Shown: piece by piece, positions 39,904-49,033 of the stretch
Position numbering within the stretch: position 1 is the first letter of the stretch
Layout: each line of letters opens with the position of its first letter
Assembly (NCBI GenBank): GCA_033763655.1
Contig: JANRKD010000006.1
Location: 1 to 64,000 of the forward strand
Direction of reading: 5' to 3'
Source of the DNA: QFOX01 sp033763655
Lineage (GTDB): Bacteria; Pseudomonadota; Alphaproteobacteria; Rickettsiales; UBA3002
Length of the DNA stretch: 64,000 bases
Made by a program: the position numbers and the translations under genes
Notes under the pieces: model-generated
Database searches by the model: none
Seen by the model: the letters and a program-made list of their open reading frames with translations, nothing else
Told to the model about the DNA's origin: nothing

Positions 39904-41202
39904 TTAATGCCGGTGTTTGCGATGCGCGGAATAGGTCAGCACACCGATGACGGGAATATTGAGCAGCGCAAAGACAAATAGCACCTGCAGGACATTGAAA
40001 CTGGCGGCAAATAAGGTCGCAGCGAAGATGGAGGCGGTGGCGATAAACAGCGCATTGATGACATTGTTGCTGGCGATGGTGCGGGCGCGTTCATGTTCGG
40101 GGCTTAATAGCTGCATCTGGGTATAAAGCGGTACAATAAACATGCCACCACAGAAGGCCATAAGGAACAGGTCGAGTGCGAGGCGCAAATGGCTAAACGA
40201 AGCGGTGAGATAAGTGACAAGGCCGATCATCTCATCGGGCGCGGGCGGGGCGGCATGGTATCCGACCAGACATAAATCAAGGCCGAATAAAAGCACACCC
40301 GAAAGCGCCATCGCCGAGAGATGCTTAGCGCGCGCCCCCAGCCATTGAATCGCCAGCGGTGAGTAGAGCGAGCCAAGGGCAATGCCTACTGTGAACACGC
40401 CATTGAAGAGGGTGACCACCTTTTCATCCGCCCCGATGATTTCCTTGGTGAAAACGGGAATCTGCGTGAGGTAGGTTGCGCCGATGGCCCAGAACCACGA
40501 AATGCCGAGGATCGGAAAAATCAGCCCCGGGTTTTCGAACGCATGCCGCACCATGCGCCAGGTGCTGACAAAAATGTTGTAATTGATTTTTAAACCGCTG
40601 CTTTTGACATGCGTCACCGGCACGCGCCACGCCGCCCACAGGCCCAGCAGGCTGGCTGTCAGCAGGATGAACGAGACAATCTCGATGCCATGCGGGCGTA
40701 GAATCAGCAGGCCACCGACCAGCGTGCCAAGCAGGATGGAAAGGAACGTGCCGCCTTCGACCATCGCGTTACCGAGCAGCAATTCCTCCTTGCGCACCAG
40801 TTCGGGCAGGATGGAGTATTTCACCGGGCCAAACACCGCCGCCTGCATGCCCAGCATGAAGAGGGTGAGTAGCAGCGCCCAGGTATGTTGCGAGAACAGG
40901 GCGGCGATCGCCATCAGCACCAGCACCAGCTCGGTGGCCTTCAGGATGCGCACCAACCGGTGCTTGGGCACCCGGTCGGCGATTTCCCCCGCAATGCCCG
41001 AGCAGAGAAAAAACGGCAGGATAAACGCCGCCGCCGCGACACTGAGCAACGTCGCCGGTTCGACCCCCATTTTCGCCGCGAGCGAATAGGTGGTGATAAT
41101 GACCAGTGCGTTTTTATAAAAATTGTCGTTGAACGCACCCAGCGCCATGCAGGAGAACATCGTCCCGAAGCGACGGCTGAAAAGTAGTTTGAGTGATGTC
41201 AT
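39904..41202 (-). CDS. MFS transporter, LplT-like
   Basis: 432 residues, about 12 membrane helices. The sequence FGTMFSCMALGAFNDNFYKNALVII at the N-terminus and VFGPVKYSILPELVRKEELLLGNAMVEGGTF are typical of lysophospholipid transporter LplT and related flippases, which return lysophospholipids across the inner membrane for re-acylation. No acyltransferase domain or neighbour is present, unlike the fused Aas-type arrangement. The start is the ATG at 41202 (MTSLKLLFSRRF). Confidence 0.87.
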   Translation of the reverse strand: MTSLKLLFSRRFGTMFSCMALGAFNDNFYKNALVIITTYSLAAKMGVEPATLLSVAAAAFILPFFLCSGIAGEIADRVPKHRLVRILKATELVLVLMAIAALFSQHTWALLLTLFMLGMQAAVFGPVKYSILPELVRKEELLLGNAMVEGGTFLSILLGTLVGGLLILRPHGIEIVSFILLTASLLGLWAAWRVPVTHVKSSGLKINYNIFVSTWRMVRHAFENPGLIFPILGISWFWAIGATYLTQIPVFTKEIIGADEKVVTLFNGVFTVGIALGSLYSPLAIQWLGARAKHLSAMALSGVLLFGLDLCLVGYHAAPPAPDEMIGLVTYLTASFSHLRLALDLFLMAFCGGMFIVPLYTQMQLLSPEHERARTIASNNVINALFIATASIFAATLFAASFNVLQVLFVFALLNIPVIGVLTYSAHRKHRH

Positions 41203-41254
41203 GCCGCCCAACTTAGGCAGCGCGGCGGCGAATGTCTACCGTGAAAGCGATGCA

Positions 41255-41986
41255 CTAAGCAGCGTTGCTACGCGTGGAGCCATGCCGTAGCTGATGAATC
41301 ACGGCCTCCGCCACTGGGATGGCCGATGCCGGATTTTGCCCGGTGATGAGATGGCCGTCGACCACCACATTGGCGGAAAACGGCAGGGCGGAAACAGCCG
41401 TGCCACCCTGTGCGCCGAGGCGCGATGCGAGCAGGAACGGTACGTTTGCTTCCAGCCCGACGAGCCGTTCTTCCTCATCCGTAAAGCAACTGAAGCGATG
41501 GCCTTTTATCATCGCCTCGCCGTTGGGTTTGCACGCGCCGACAAAGCAGGCGGGGCCGTGGCAGACGGCGGAAACCGGTTTGCGTGCGGCATAAAACGCC
41601 TCGATAGCTGACTTGACCGAAGCATCCTTTGGGAAGTCTTCCATCGTACCGTGGCCGCCGGCGAAAAAGATCGCATCGTAATCGTTTGGCTTCAAGCTGG
41701 CGAGTTTCGCCGTGGTGCCAAGCGCCTTCCGCGCGGCGGTGTCGGCATCGAAGCGGCGGGTCGAGGCGGTCTGGTTTTCAGGCAGGGTGCTTTTCGGGTC
41801 AATCGGCGCGGCGCCACCTTTGGGCGAGGCGATGGTCACCTCGCAATGCGCATCAAGGAAGGCGTAGTAAGGTGCGGCGACTTCCTCCAGCCACGACCCA
41901 GTCGCTGCGGGGGATGTGCTCATCCGTGCGGCGCTGGTGACAACAAAAAGAATGCGGTTGGTCGGCATGGCGCGGTTGGGTTTCAT
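41255..41986 (-). CDS. DJ-1/PfpI family protein (Hsp31-like)
   Basis: 243 residues, class I glutamine-amidotransferase-like fold. The nucleophile elbow AVCHGPACFVGA contains the catalytic Cys; YDAIFFAGGHGTMEDFP and the strand EVTIASPKGG are typical of the Hsp31/GATase1 subfamily (deglycase or glyoxalase III-type activities reported in relatives). The start at 41986 is fixed by AGGGAG 6 nt upstream. It has its own candidate promoter at 42053-42081. Confidence 0.88.
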   Translation of the reverse strand: MKPNRAMPTNRILFVVTSAARMSTSPAATGSWLEEVAAPYYAFLDAHCEVTIASPKGGAAPIDPKSTLPENQTASTRRFDADTAARKALGTTAKLASLKPNDYDAIFFAGGHGTMEDFPKDASVKSAIEAFYAARKPVSAVCHGPACFVGACKPNGEAMIKGHRFSCFTDEEERLVGLEANVPFLLASRLGAQGGTAVSALPFSANVVVDGHLITGQNPASAIPVAEAVIHQLRHGSTRSNAA

Positions 41987-42052
41987 GGTGAACTCCCTGA
42001 CGTATGAAAGTTCAGGCCGGCATGGGCCTGCGTGGTCAAAAACCACGCGCGC

Positions 42053-42081
42053 ATTATAGCTAAAACGGGCGGCGGTGACCA
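42053..42081 (-). promoter_or_regulatory. Candidate promoter of the DJ-1/PfpI gene
   Basis: Minus-strand TGGTCA, 17 bp, TATAAT (perfect -10 at 42058-42053), about 65 bp upstream of the start codon. The predicted leader begins with a GCGTGG/CCACGC hairpin (42031-42049). Confidence 0.45.
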
Positions 42082-42088
42082 GCGAAAA

Positions 42089-42286
42089 CTAGCCGGAAAC
42101 CGCCAGTAACGGCGCACCAATCCAGGCGTAAAGCAGGAGGGCGGCAGGCACTAAAATCACGAAAGTCAGCGTGCAAATCAGCAGCTTGCGCCTGAGTGGC
42201 AGGCCCGGCACCATCAGCACGGGGACAATAATCAGCAGCACGCAACTGAGGCAGATATAGAAAGCGAAGGTGACAAACGCATTCAT
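42089..42286 (-). CDS. Miniature CcmI-like membrane protein
   Basis: 65 residues with two membrane helices (AFYICLSCVLLIIVPVLM and LICTLTFVILVPAALLLYAWIGAP). It overlaps the ccmH stop by 4 bp (ATGA), placing it where ccmI follows ccmH in other Alphaproteobacteria. The second helix ending LLYAWIGAP resembles the end of the CcmI membrane module (LY...GAP). The cytoplasmic loop is only a few residues and the periplasmic TPR domain of CcmI, which holds apocytochrome c, is missing. It may be a stripped-down CcmI or an unrelated ccm accessory; the assignment rests on position plus topology. Confidence 0.7.
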   Translation of the reverse strand: MNAFVTFAFYICLSCVLLIIVPVLMVPGLPLRRKLLICTLTFVILVPAALLLYAWIGAPLLAVSG

Positions 42287-42708
42287 GGGCGTCCTCCCTG
42301 AGGTGGTTGTGTGGCGCGCCGGAGCAGCAGCCCGCCCACGGCCAGCAGCAGCAGCGGCGCCAGCCACAGCAGCCAGGTCGATGGCCGGAGCGGCGGTGTG
42401 AGCAGGATGCTGTCACCGTAGGCCTCGCGGAAAAAGGCGAGGATTTCGGCCCGTGATTTGCCCTGCGCCACCAGCGTGCGCACATGGATGCGCATCTGTG
42501 CGGCGAGGGTGGCGTTCGATTCTGCGATCGATTGCCCTTCGCATACGACGCAACGCAACTCGCGGAAAATACGCCGCGCAGTTTGCTCCTGCGCTATGTC
42601 GGGCAGCATGCGTTCGCTGCCGCTGTCGCCGCCGGCGCGGGCGGCACCGACTCCGGCCACCACCAGCACCACCAGCATCAGCAGCGAGACGAGAAAGCTA
42701 GTGCGCAC
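42283..42708 (-). CDS. ccmH: Cytochrome c maturation protein CcmH/CycL
   Basis: 141 residues from a GTG at 42708 with GAGG 6 nt upstream; a TTG at 42723 is an alternative. Signal anchor, then the heme-ligation redox motif LRCVVCEGQSIAESNA (LRCxxC), the three-helix region IHVRTLVAQGKSRAEILAFFREAYGDSILL, and a C-terminal membrane helix. It reduces apocytochrome c CxxCH cysteines before heme attachment. Overlaps ccmG and the downstream mini-CcmI. Confidence 0.93.
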   Translation of the reverse strand: MRTSFLVSLLMLVVLVVAGVGAARAGGDSGSERMLPDIAQEQTARRIFRELRCVVCEGQSIAESNATLAAQMRIHVRTLVAQGKSRAEILAFFREAYGDSILLTPPLRPSTWLLWLAPLLLLAVGGLLLRRATQPPQGGRP

Positions 42709-43240
42709 CGGCGGCCTCGGCAAGCAGCGTGGTCAGCAGCGGCGCCAGTTCGTGTGTGCGCCGCTCGGCGGAAAGCCCACCCACCAGGCGGTAGCGCACG
42801 ATGCCCTGCGCGTCGATGACGAAGGTTTCCGGAATGCCGCGAATGCCCAGTGCCATGGTGGCGTTACCGGTCTTGTCGAGCCAGACATGGTCGAACGGGT
42901 TGCGATGTTCGCGCAGCCAGCCATGCAGGTTTTTTGGCGTATCGTTCCACGCCACCCCTTCGAGGCGCAGGGCGGGAAATTGCTTTTTCAGCGCCGCCAG
43001 TTCGGGCATTTCGCGCGCGCAGGGCGTACACCAGCTGGCGAAAAAATTCAGCACCGTCACCTTGCCGATGAGGGCTTCGGGTTGCCACACCGCGTCGCCA
43101 TCGAGCGCGCCGAGGGTGAGGGCGGGCATGGGTTTGTTGCTGGCACCCTGAACCCCGCCTGCCGGGCCATAATGCTGGAGCAGCAGCACCCAGAACAGGT
43201 AGGCCATCAGGGCAAAAATCAGCAAAGGTAAGCGGCGCAT
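42698..43240 (-). CDS. ccmG: Thiol:disulfide interchange protein CcmG/DsbE
   Basis: 180 residues, membrane-anchored periplasmic thioredoxin. N-terminal anchor LPLLIFALMAYLFWVLL, active site NFFASWCTPCARE, CcmG-type GVAWNDTPKNLHGWL and the cis-Pro region RGIPETFVIDA. Transfers reductant to CcmH and apocytochrome. Adjacent to ccmF with no gap. Confidence 0.94.
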   Translation of the reverse strand: MRRLPLLIFALMAYLFWVLLLQHYGPAGGVQGASNKPMPALTLGALDGDAVWQPEALIGKVTVLNFFASWCTPCAREMPELAALKKQFPALRLEGVAWNDTPKNLHGWLREHRNPFDHVWLDKTGNATMALGIRGIPETFVIDAQGIVRYRLVGGLSAERRTHELAPLLTTLLAEAAGAH

Positions 43241-45169
43241 TCAGGCATCTCCTTTTCGTGGTATGCTGGCGATAATGCCAAGGATGCCGCCCAGTGCGGC
43301 GAGGATAAACCCAAGCCAGACCACCTGCTGGCCGGGGGTGACATACATCCGTACACCGAGGCGTGCCTGCTCGCTTTTTTCAGCATAGCTGGTTTCGCCC
43401 AGCACCACATAAATATCGTGCAATGGGGTGGAATAAAGCGCCGCTTCTGCCGTCTGGGTGGTGCGCACGGGGTAGTAGCGCAGCTCGGGCGCAAGCGTCG
43501 TAACGACATGCCCGCCCCGCGCCACTTCGAGCGTCGCCCGTCGGCGGATGAAATTATTTTCTTCGCGGCGGTCGGCGGCAATCAGCCGCAGGCTGTAATC
43601 GCCCATGACCATCGGCGCGGCGGCGGTGAGCGGCGTATCGTAGGTTTGCTTGAGGGTGGCGGTGAGCGCCATGCCAAGAACAAACAACGCAAGGCCGGTA
43701 TGCGCCGTCGCCCCCGCAAGATGACGCAGCCCCACGCGCGACAGAAGGCGCACCTGCGCCGCCCGCACGCGCCCGACGTAACGCAGACTGCCGTAAAGCA
43801 GCCACGCCGCCATGGCCATGCCCAGCGCCAGCAGCGCATGGGGTGGCGTGAGCAGCGCCAGCGCCACCACCAGCCCGACCAGCAACGCGGGCGCGAGTTG
43901 GCGGAGAAGGGATTTTAACTGTGCCGGGGATGTTTTGTCCCACGCCATCAGCGGCGCGAGGGCGGCAAGGATAGGCAGCGGCGCGGCGATGGGCAGAAAC
44001 GTGCGGTTGAAATATTCCGGCCCAACCGAGATGGCGGGCAGCTTCAGCAATTCGAGGGCGAGCGGGTAGAGGATGGCCAGCAGGATAATCGCCGCCGCCA
44101 CCAGCAGCAGCAGGTTGTTGATGAGGATGAAACCGCTGCGCGACAGCAGGGCAACGGGCTTGCCCGTTTTCATTTCGGCGGCGCCATACACCAGCAGCGC
44201 CGCGCCGCTGACCAGCACAATATAGCCAAGGATGAACATGCCGCGCGCCGGGTCGGCGGCGAAAGCGTGGACGCTGGTAATCAGCCCCGACCGCACGATG
44301 AACGTGCCGATCAGCGACAGGGTGAAGGCGAGAATGGCCAGCAGCGCTACCCAGCGCGCCAGTTGCCCGCGCCGTTCGAGCACGCGGTTGCTGTGAATCA
44401 GGGCGGTGCCGGCCAGCCAGGGCAGCAGCGCCACATTCTCGACCGGATCCCAGAACCACCAGCCGCCCCAGCCCAGCTCGCGGTAGGCCCACCAGCTCCC
44501 CGCCGCGATGCCAAGCGTGAGGAACGTCCACGGCAGCAGAATCCACGGGTGGACGGCGCGCGCCCAGTCGCTGTCGATGCGCTTGAGAAGCATCCCCGCA
44601 ATCGCGTAGGCAAAGACGACGCCGAAGCCGACATAGCCGACATACAGCGTCGGCGGGTGGAAGGCGAGGCCGATGTCCTGCAGGATGGGGTTGAGGTCTT
44701 CGCCGTCGGCCGGGGCGGGAAAGACGCGCAGAAACGGGTTCGAGGTGAAAAGGATAAAGGCCATGAAGCCGGAGGAAATCAGGCCGAGTACGGCGAGGGT
44801 GGCGGCCTTGAGCTGCGCGTCGCGCGCGGGCATATAGGCGACGAGAAAGCCGCAGGCGGCCAGCACCCACATCCACAGCAGCATCGAGCCTTCATGGTTG
44901 CCCCAGGCGCCGACGATTTTATACAGCATCGGTTTGCTGCTATGCGAGTTGAGGATCACCGTCAGCACCGAGAAATCGGACACCACATAGGCATAAATCA
45001 GCGCGGCAAAAGCGCCGCTGAGCAGCAGCAGCAGGAGTGCCGCGGTGGGTTTGACCAGATGCAGCAGCGGGTAGGGCCGGTGGAGGCGCTGCAGCAGCGG
45101 CACCCCCGCCTGCAGCAGGCTGACAAGCAGCGTCAATACGAGGCAGAGCTGGCCGAGTTCGGCAATCAT
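43241..45169 (-). CDS. ccmF: Heme lyase subunit CcmF
   Basis: 642 residues, many membrane helices. The WWD domain GELGWGGWWFWDPVEN-like stretch (WAYRELGWGGWWFWDPVEN) and conserved His residues flanking it mark the heme-handling protein that ligates heme to apocytochrome c. GAWGNHEGSMLLWMW is the family's other hallmark. The ATG overlaps the ccmE stop by 4 bp. Confidence 0.96.
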   Translation of the reverse strand: MIAELGQLCLVLTLLVSLLQAGVPLLQRLHRPYPLLHLVKPTAALLLLLLSGAFAALIYAYVVSDFSVLTVILNSHSSKPMLYKIVGAWGNHEGSMLLWMWVLAACGFLVAYMPARDAQLKAATLAVLGLISSGFMAFILFTSNPFLRVFPAPADGEDLNPILQDIGLAFHPPTLYVGYVGFGVVFAYAIAGMLLKRIDSDWARAVHPWILLPWTFLTLGIAAGSWWAYRELGWGGWWFWDPVENVALLPWLAGTALIHSNRVLERRGQLARWVALLAILAFTLSLIGTFIVRSGLITSVHAFAADPARGMFILGYIVLVSGAALLVYGAAEMKTGKPVALLSRSGFILINNLLLLVAAAIILLAILYPLALELLKLPAISVGPEYFNRTFLPIAAPLPILAALAPLMAWDKTSPAQLKSLLRQLAPALLVGLVVALALLTPPHALLALGMAMAAWLLYGSLRYVGRVRAAQVRLLSRVGLRHLAGATAHTGLALFVLGMALTATLKQTYDTPLTAAAPMVMGDYSLRLIAADRREENNFIRRRATLEVARGGHVVTTLAPELRYYPVRTTQTAEAALYSTPLHDIYVVLGETSYAEKSEQARLGVRMYVTPGQQVVWLGFILAALGGILGIIASIPRKGDA

Positions 45170-45624
45170 GGCGCCGCCTTGCCATCCTGCCAGCGCCCCG
45201 ATGCCTTGAGCTGTTCGACCACTGCACGTGGCATATAGGTTTCATCGTGCTTGGCGAGGATGGTCTGTGCGGTAAGCACGCCTTCGGGCGTAAGCCTGCC
45301 CTGGGCGACGACGCCCTGATTATCGCGAAACAGGCTGGGCACCAACCCGTGGTAGGTGACGGGAATATCGTGCGAAAGATCGGTAATCGTGAAGCGGATG
45401 CCGCCTTGCGCAAGATTGGTGATGCTACCTTTTTTAACCAGCCCACCAATCCGCAGGCTGTTTTTGGCATGAAAATCGGCAGCTTTTTGTTTTTCTGCCA
45501 GTTGGGTCGGGGTATAGAAAAAAATCATAGTATCACCGAGGGCGCGAAAGACCACCGTTGCTGCCAGCGCCATCAGCGCGAGGCTACCAAGGATAAATAG
45601 CAGGCGTGAATGTTTGGCTTTCAT
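45166..45624 (-). CDS. ccmE: Heme chaperone CcmE
   Basis: 152 residues. N-terminal anchor (LLFILGSLALMALAATVVF), OB-fold periplasmic domain (RIGGLVKKGSI, VTYHGLVPSLFRDNQGVVAQG) and the covalent heme-binding motif LAKHDETYMP with the histidine present. The start at 45624 overlaps the ccmD stop (ATGA). Confidence 0.95.
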   Translation of the reverse strand: MKAKHSRLLFILGSLALMALAATVVFRALGDTMIFFYTPTQLAEKQKAADFHAKNSLRIGGLVKKGSITNLAQGGIRFTITDLSHDIPVTYHGLVPSLFRDNQGVVAQGRLTPEGVLTAQTILAKHDETYMPRAVVEQLKASGRWQDGKAAP

Positions 45625-45749
45625 GGGTCGCTTCGTTCGCGCAATTGCCGGCGGGTGCGCATGGCGGCCCGCCATGTCGCAGCGCAGAGCAGCAGCAGCA
45701 GCAGGCCGGTCGCGCCGTAGGCAGTCGTGATAAACAGTTCCTGATTCAT
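45621..45749 (-). CDS. ccmD: Heme exporter protein CcmD
   Basis: 42 residues, too short for routine prediction. Translation begins MNQELFITTAYGATG, has a single membrane helix with six consecutive leucines, and a very basic cytoplasmic end (WRAAMRTRRQLRERSD), the canonical CcmD topology. Its stop overlaps the ccmE ATG. It helps release CcmE from the CcmABC transporter. ccmA, ccmB and ccmC are not upstream here, so the system is split. Confidence 0.85.
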   Translation of the reverse strand: MNQELFITTAYGATGLLLLLLCAATWRAAMRTRRQLRERSDP

Positions 45750-45925
45750 AACGAGCGTTTATCGCATCGCAGGGGGGAGGGGCCAGAAAAAACGCCACAG
45801 TTTCGACAGATAAAATAGATTACAGCGGGCGCGTGGCGATTTTATTTGTGCAATGAGGACAATATGCGTCTAGAATAACGGGAAATACTTGGAATTAACG
45901 CTGTATCCTCGGGAATGGGAGAGGA

Positions 45926-47770
45926 ATGACCACGGACGATTCATCCGAAGGCGATTTTTTATCGCAATCGCGCAGTGCGCCAGCAGCCGGGCAGCCGTTA
46001 CCGGCGGCGGTGGTTCTGGCGGCAGCGCCTCCGCCTGCGATGATGGCCGATAACCCGGGCGAAAGCGGGTTGGGAAAAAAACCGGCAGAAGCTAAACCGA
46101 TGCGTATTGGTGAAAAACTGATGGCATTGGGGCTGATTTCGAAAGACCAGCTCGAAATTGCGCTGCGCGAGCAGGCGAAATCCAAGAAATTGCTGGGGTC
46201 GATTCTCATCTCGATGAACTTTATCACCGAGAGCGCGCTGGGCGAGGTGTTGGCGGAAAGCTCGGGGTCGGAGCGGTTCGATGCCAAATCCACCATGCTC
46301 GACAGCAACCTGTTGGCGATGGTGCCGCGCGAAGTCTGCGTGCGCAACAAGGTGATTCCGGTCGAGCTTTCGGGCACGACCGTCAAGCTCGCGATGGTTG
46401 ATGTTTATAACGTGCTGGCGATTGACCAGGTGCGTCGCCACCTCGACAAATCCATCAAAATCATTCCGATTTTTTCGACCGAAACGGAAATCAATGAACT
46501 GATCGAGCGCTACTACAACTACGATTTGTCGATCGACGGCGTGCTGCGCGAAATCGAGACCGGCATCCGCGACAAAACCCAGCTCGACGGCCGCGAGGAG
46601 GGCTACATCAACCCGACGGTGCGCCTTGTCAACGCCCTGCTGGTGGATGCAATCAAGCAGGGCGCATCCGACGTGCATTTCGAGCCGGAAGGCTCTTTCC
46701 TGCGCCTGCGTTACCGCATCGACGGTGCGTTGCAGCAGATTCGCAGCTTCCACCGTGATTACTGGCCAGCAATGCTGGTGCGCCTCAAAATCATGTCGGG
46801 GATGAACATTGCCGAAACCCGCAGTTCACAGGATGGACGGATCAGTATGGTCGCCCTCGGGCGCGAGGTCGATTTCCGCGTCGCCACCCAGCCGACGGTG
46901 CATGGCGAAAACGTGGTGCTGCGGATTCTGGATAAATCCAAGTCGCTGGTGCCGATAGAAGATCTAGGTTTTTCAGAGCATAATGTCGAACTATTGAAGC
47001 GATGCCTGAAGCGGCCCGAGGGGATTATCGTGGTCACCGGGCCGACCGGATCGGGGAAAACGACGACGCTTTATTCCATCCTCGGTTTTATTAATTCAAT
47101 CGACGTCAACATCATGACGCTCGAAGACCCGGTGGAATATCAGTTGCCGCTGATTCGCCAGACTAACGTGCGCGAAGGGGTGATTGATTTTCACTCGGGG
47201 ATTAAATCGCTGATGCGGCAGGATCCCGACATTATCTTCCTCGGTGAGGTGCGCGACGAAGAAACGGCGGTGATGGCCGTGCGCGCGGCGCTAACCGGGC
47301 ATCAGGTGTTCACCACCCTGCACACGAACGATGCGCTGGGCACCATTCCGCGCCTTTCGGATATTGGCGTGCCGCCGCATTTGTTGGCGGGGTCGCTGAT
47401 CTGCACCATGGCGCAGCGGCTGGCGCGCAAGCTGTGCGTTGCGTGTCGTAAGCCGCGCCCGGCCACCGACGAGGAATGTCGGCTGCTGCATCTCGATAAA
47501 GGCAAATCGCCGACGGTGCATGAAGCGGTCGGCTGCGAGAAATGTGGCTTCAAAGGGTATAAAGGCCGCGTCGGCCTGCATGAAATCCTGCGTATCGACC
47601 ACGGGATGGATGAGCTGATTGCCACCAAAGCCACCCGTAACCAGATGCTCGAATATGCGATGCAGAACGGATTCGTGCCGATGGTGCAGGACGGCATCAG
47701 CAAAGTGTTGGCGGGCATCATCGATATCCCCGAACTGATTAATACGGTAGACCTGACCGACCGTTTGTAA
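45926..47770 (+). CDS. Type IV pilus / MSHA assembly ATPase (PilB/MshE-like)
   Basis: 614-residue GspE-family extension ATPase. An N-terminal MshEN/GspE-N domain spans about 50-200 (GEKLMALGLISKDQLEIALREQ). The core has Walker A GPTGSGKTT, Asp box TLEDPVEYQLPLIRQ, Walker B GEVRDEETA and His box TLHTNDA; the tetracysteine zinc site is CVACR and CEKCGFKGYKGR. The ATG has GGGAGAGGA immediately upstream. First gene of an assembly operon; divergent from ccmD. Confidence 0.93.
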   Translation: MTTDDSSEGDFLSQSRSAPAAGQPLPAAVVLAAAPPPAMMADNPGESGLGKKPAEAKPMRIGEKLMALGLISKDQLEIALREQAKSKKLLGSILISMNFITESALGEVLAESSGSERFDAKSTMLDSNLLAMVPREVCVRNKVIPVELSGTTVKLAMVDVYNVLAIDQVRRHLDKSIKIIPIFSTETEINELIERYYNYDLSIDGVLREIETGIRDKTQLDGREEGYINPTVRLVNALLVDAIKQGASDVHFEPEGSFLRLRYRIDGALQQIRSFHRDYWPAMLVRLKIMSGMNIAETRSSQDGRISMVALGREVDFRVATQPTVHGENVVLRILDKSKSLVPIEDLGFSEHNVELLKRCLKRPEGIIVVTGPTGSGKTTTLYSILGFINSIDVNIMTLEDPVEYQLPLIRQTNVREGVIDFHSGIKSLMRQDPDIIFLGEVRDEETAVMAVRAALTGHQVFTTLHTNDALGTIPRLSDIGVPPHLLAGSLICTMAQRLARKLCVACRKPRPATDEECRLLHLDKGKSPTVHEAVGCEKCGFKGYKGRVGLHEILRIDHGMDELIATKATRNQMLEYAMQNGFVPMVQDGISKVLAGIIDIPELINTVDLTDRL

Positions 47771-47826
47771 TAGCTTCACTTAAAATAATTTTACGCGCCG
47801 ATTGGCCGCGTGTTGTGTGGAGTGTT

Positions 47827-49026
47827 ATGGCCCAATTCACCTATAGCGCGTTGAATGAGCGCGGACGTAGGATCAGAGGGTCGATGGTCGCCGAAAACGA
47901 CATCGACCTTGAAGCGCGCCTGAAAGAGGTGGGGCTGGATCTCATCACTTACCGCGAGCAGAAACACCACGCGACCAAAAACGCACGCATTAAAATGAAG
48001 GATATGATTATCCTCTCGCTGCACCTCGAGCAGCTCAGCCGCGCCGGAGTGCCGATTCACGAAGCGATTGCCGATGTGCGTGACTCTACCGAATCGACCA
48101 AAATGCGCGACATCATGACCGACGTGCTGGAAAAAGTGAAGGCTGGAAGCTCGTTCTCGGCGGCGCTCGCCAGCTATCCGCGCGTGTTCAACGATATTTT
48201 TGTCGGCCTTGTCGCGGCGGGTGAAAAGAACGGTAATTTAACCGAGTCGTTTGTCAATATCGGCAACCACATGAAATGGACGAACGATCTGCGCCGCAAG
48301 GTGAAAAAAGCGATTACCTACCCTGTTGTTCTGCTGGTGGTGATGTCGGCGGTGATTGCCATCCTGATGATGGCGGTGGTGCCGAAACTGTTGAAGTTCA
48401 TTACCGAGCAGGGGTTTGCAATTCCGCTGCATACCCGGGCACTTATCTTCACGTCGGAGGCATTCCAGAGCTACTGGTACCTGATTTTCGGCATCCCGAT
48501 TGGCCTGTTTATCCTTGGCCTGAGCCTCTACCGGACGATGGAGCCGTTTGCCTATAAGATGGATGGTCTTTTTCTCAGGATTCCGGTCATCGGGCAGACA
48601 TTGCGGAAAATCGATCTGGCGCGCTTCACGCATTTCTTTTCGGTCATGTTCAAAAGCGGCATTAACATTCCTGAGGCGTTGCTGACCGCGCGCAATGTGG
48701 TCAAAAACCGCGTGATTAAGGAATCGATTGATGTGGTTCACCGCAGCATTGTCGAGGGGAATAACCTCACTTCCTCGCTGCGCATTTCGAATCAATTTCC
48801 CACCATGGTCATCCGTATGTTCAAGGTGGGCGAGGATTCGGGCAGCATGGGCGAGGCGATGGGCAACATCAAGTTCTTCTACGACCGCGAGGTGAACGAT
48901 TCGGTCGATGCGCTGGTCGGGATGATTCAGCCGATTCTGACGCTGGTAATGGGGATTCTGATTTTTTGGGTGATCGCTGCCGTATTCGGGCCGCTGTACC
49001 AATCGTTCTCGCAAATGAAATTCTAG
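47827..49026 (+). CDS. Inner-membrane platform protein PilC/GspF-like
   Basis: 399 residues with two T2SS-F domains (about 65-190 and 270-390), each ending in a long membrane helix (VVLLVVMSAVIAILMMAVVPKL and PILTLVMGILIFWVIAAVFGPLYQS). FNDIFVGLVAAGEKNGNL and MVIRMFKVGEDSGSMGEA are the duplicated signature loops. It anchors the ATPase and lifts pilin subunits. The start at 47827 follows GTGGAG. Confidence 0.93.
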   Translation: MAQFTYSALNERGRRIRGSMVAENDIDLEARLKEVGLDLITYREQKHHATKNARIKMKDMIILSLHLEQLSRAGVPIHEAIADVRDSTESTKMRDIMTDVLEKVKAGSSFSAALASYPRVFNDIFVGLVAAGEKNGNLTESFVNIGNHMKWTNDLRRKVKKAITYPVVLLVVMSAVIAILMMAVVPKLLKFITEQGFAIPLHTRALIFTSEAFQSYWYLIFGIPIGLFILGLSLYRTMEPFAYKMDGLFLRIPVIGQTLRKIDLARFTHFFSVMFKSGINIPEALLTARNVVKNRVIKESIDVVHRSIVEGNNLTSSLRISNQFPTMVIRMFKVGEDSGSMGEAMGNIKFFYDREVNDSVDALVGMIQPILTLVMGILIFWVIAAVFGPLYQSFSQMKF

Positions 49027-49033
49027 GGATGGC

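Noticed and set aside
43554..44876. A 440-codon open frame within ccmF in another frame
   Set aside because: Arg/Gly/His-rich translation typical of a shadow frame; ccmF is unambiguous.
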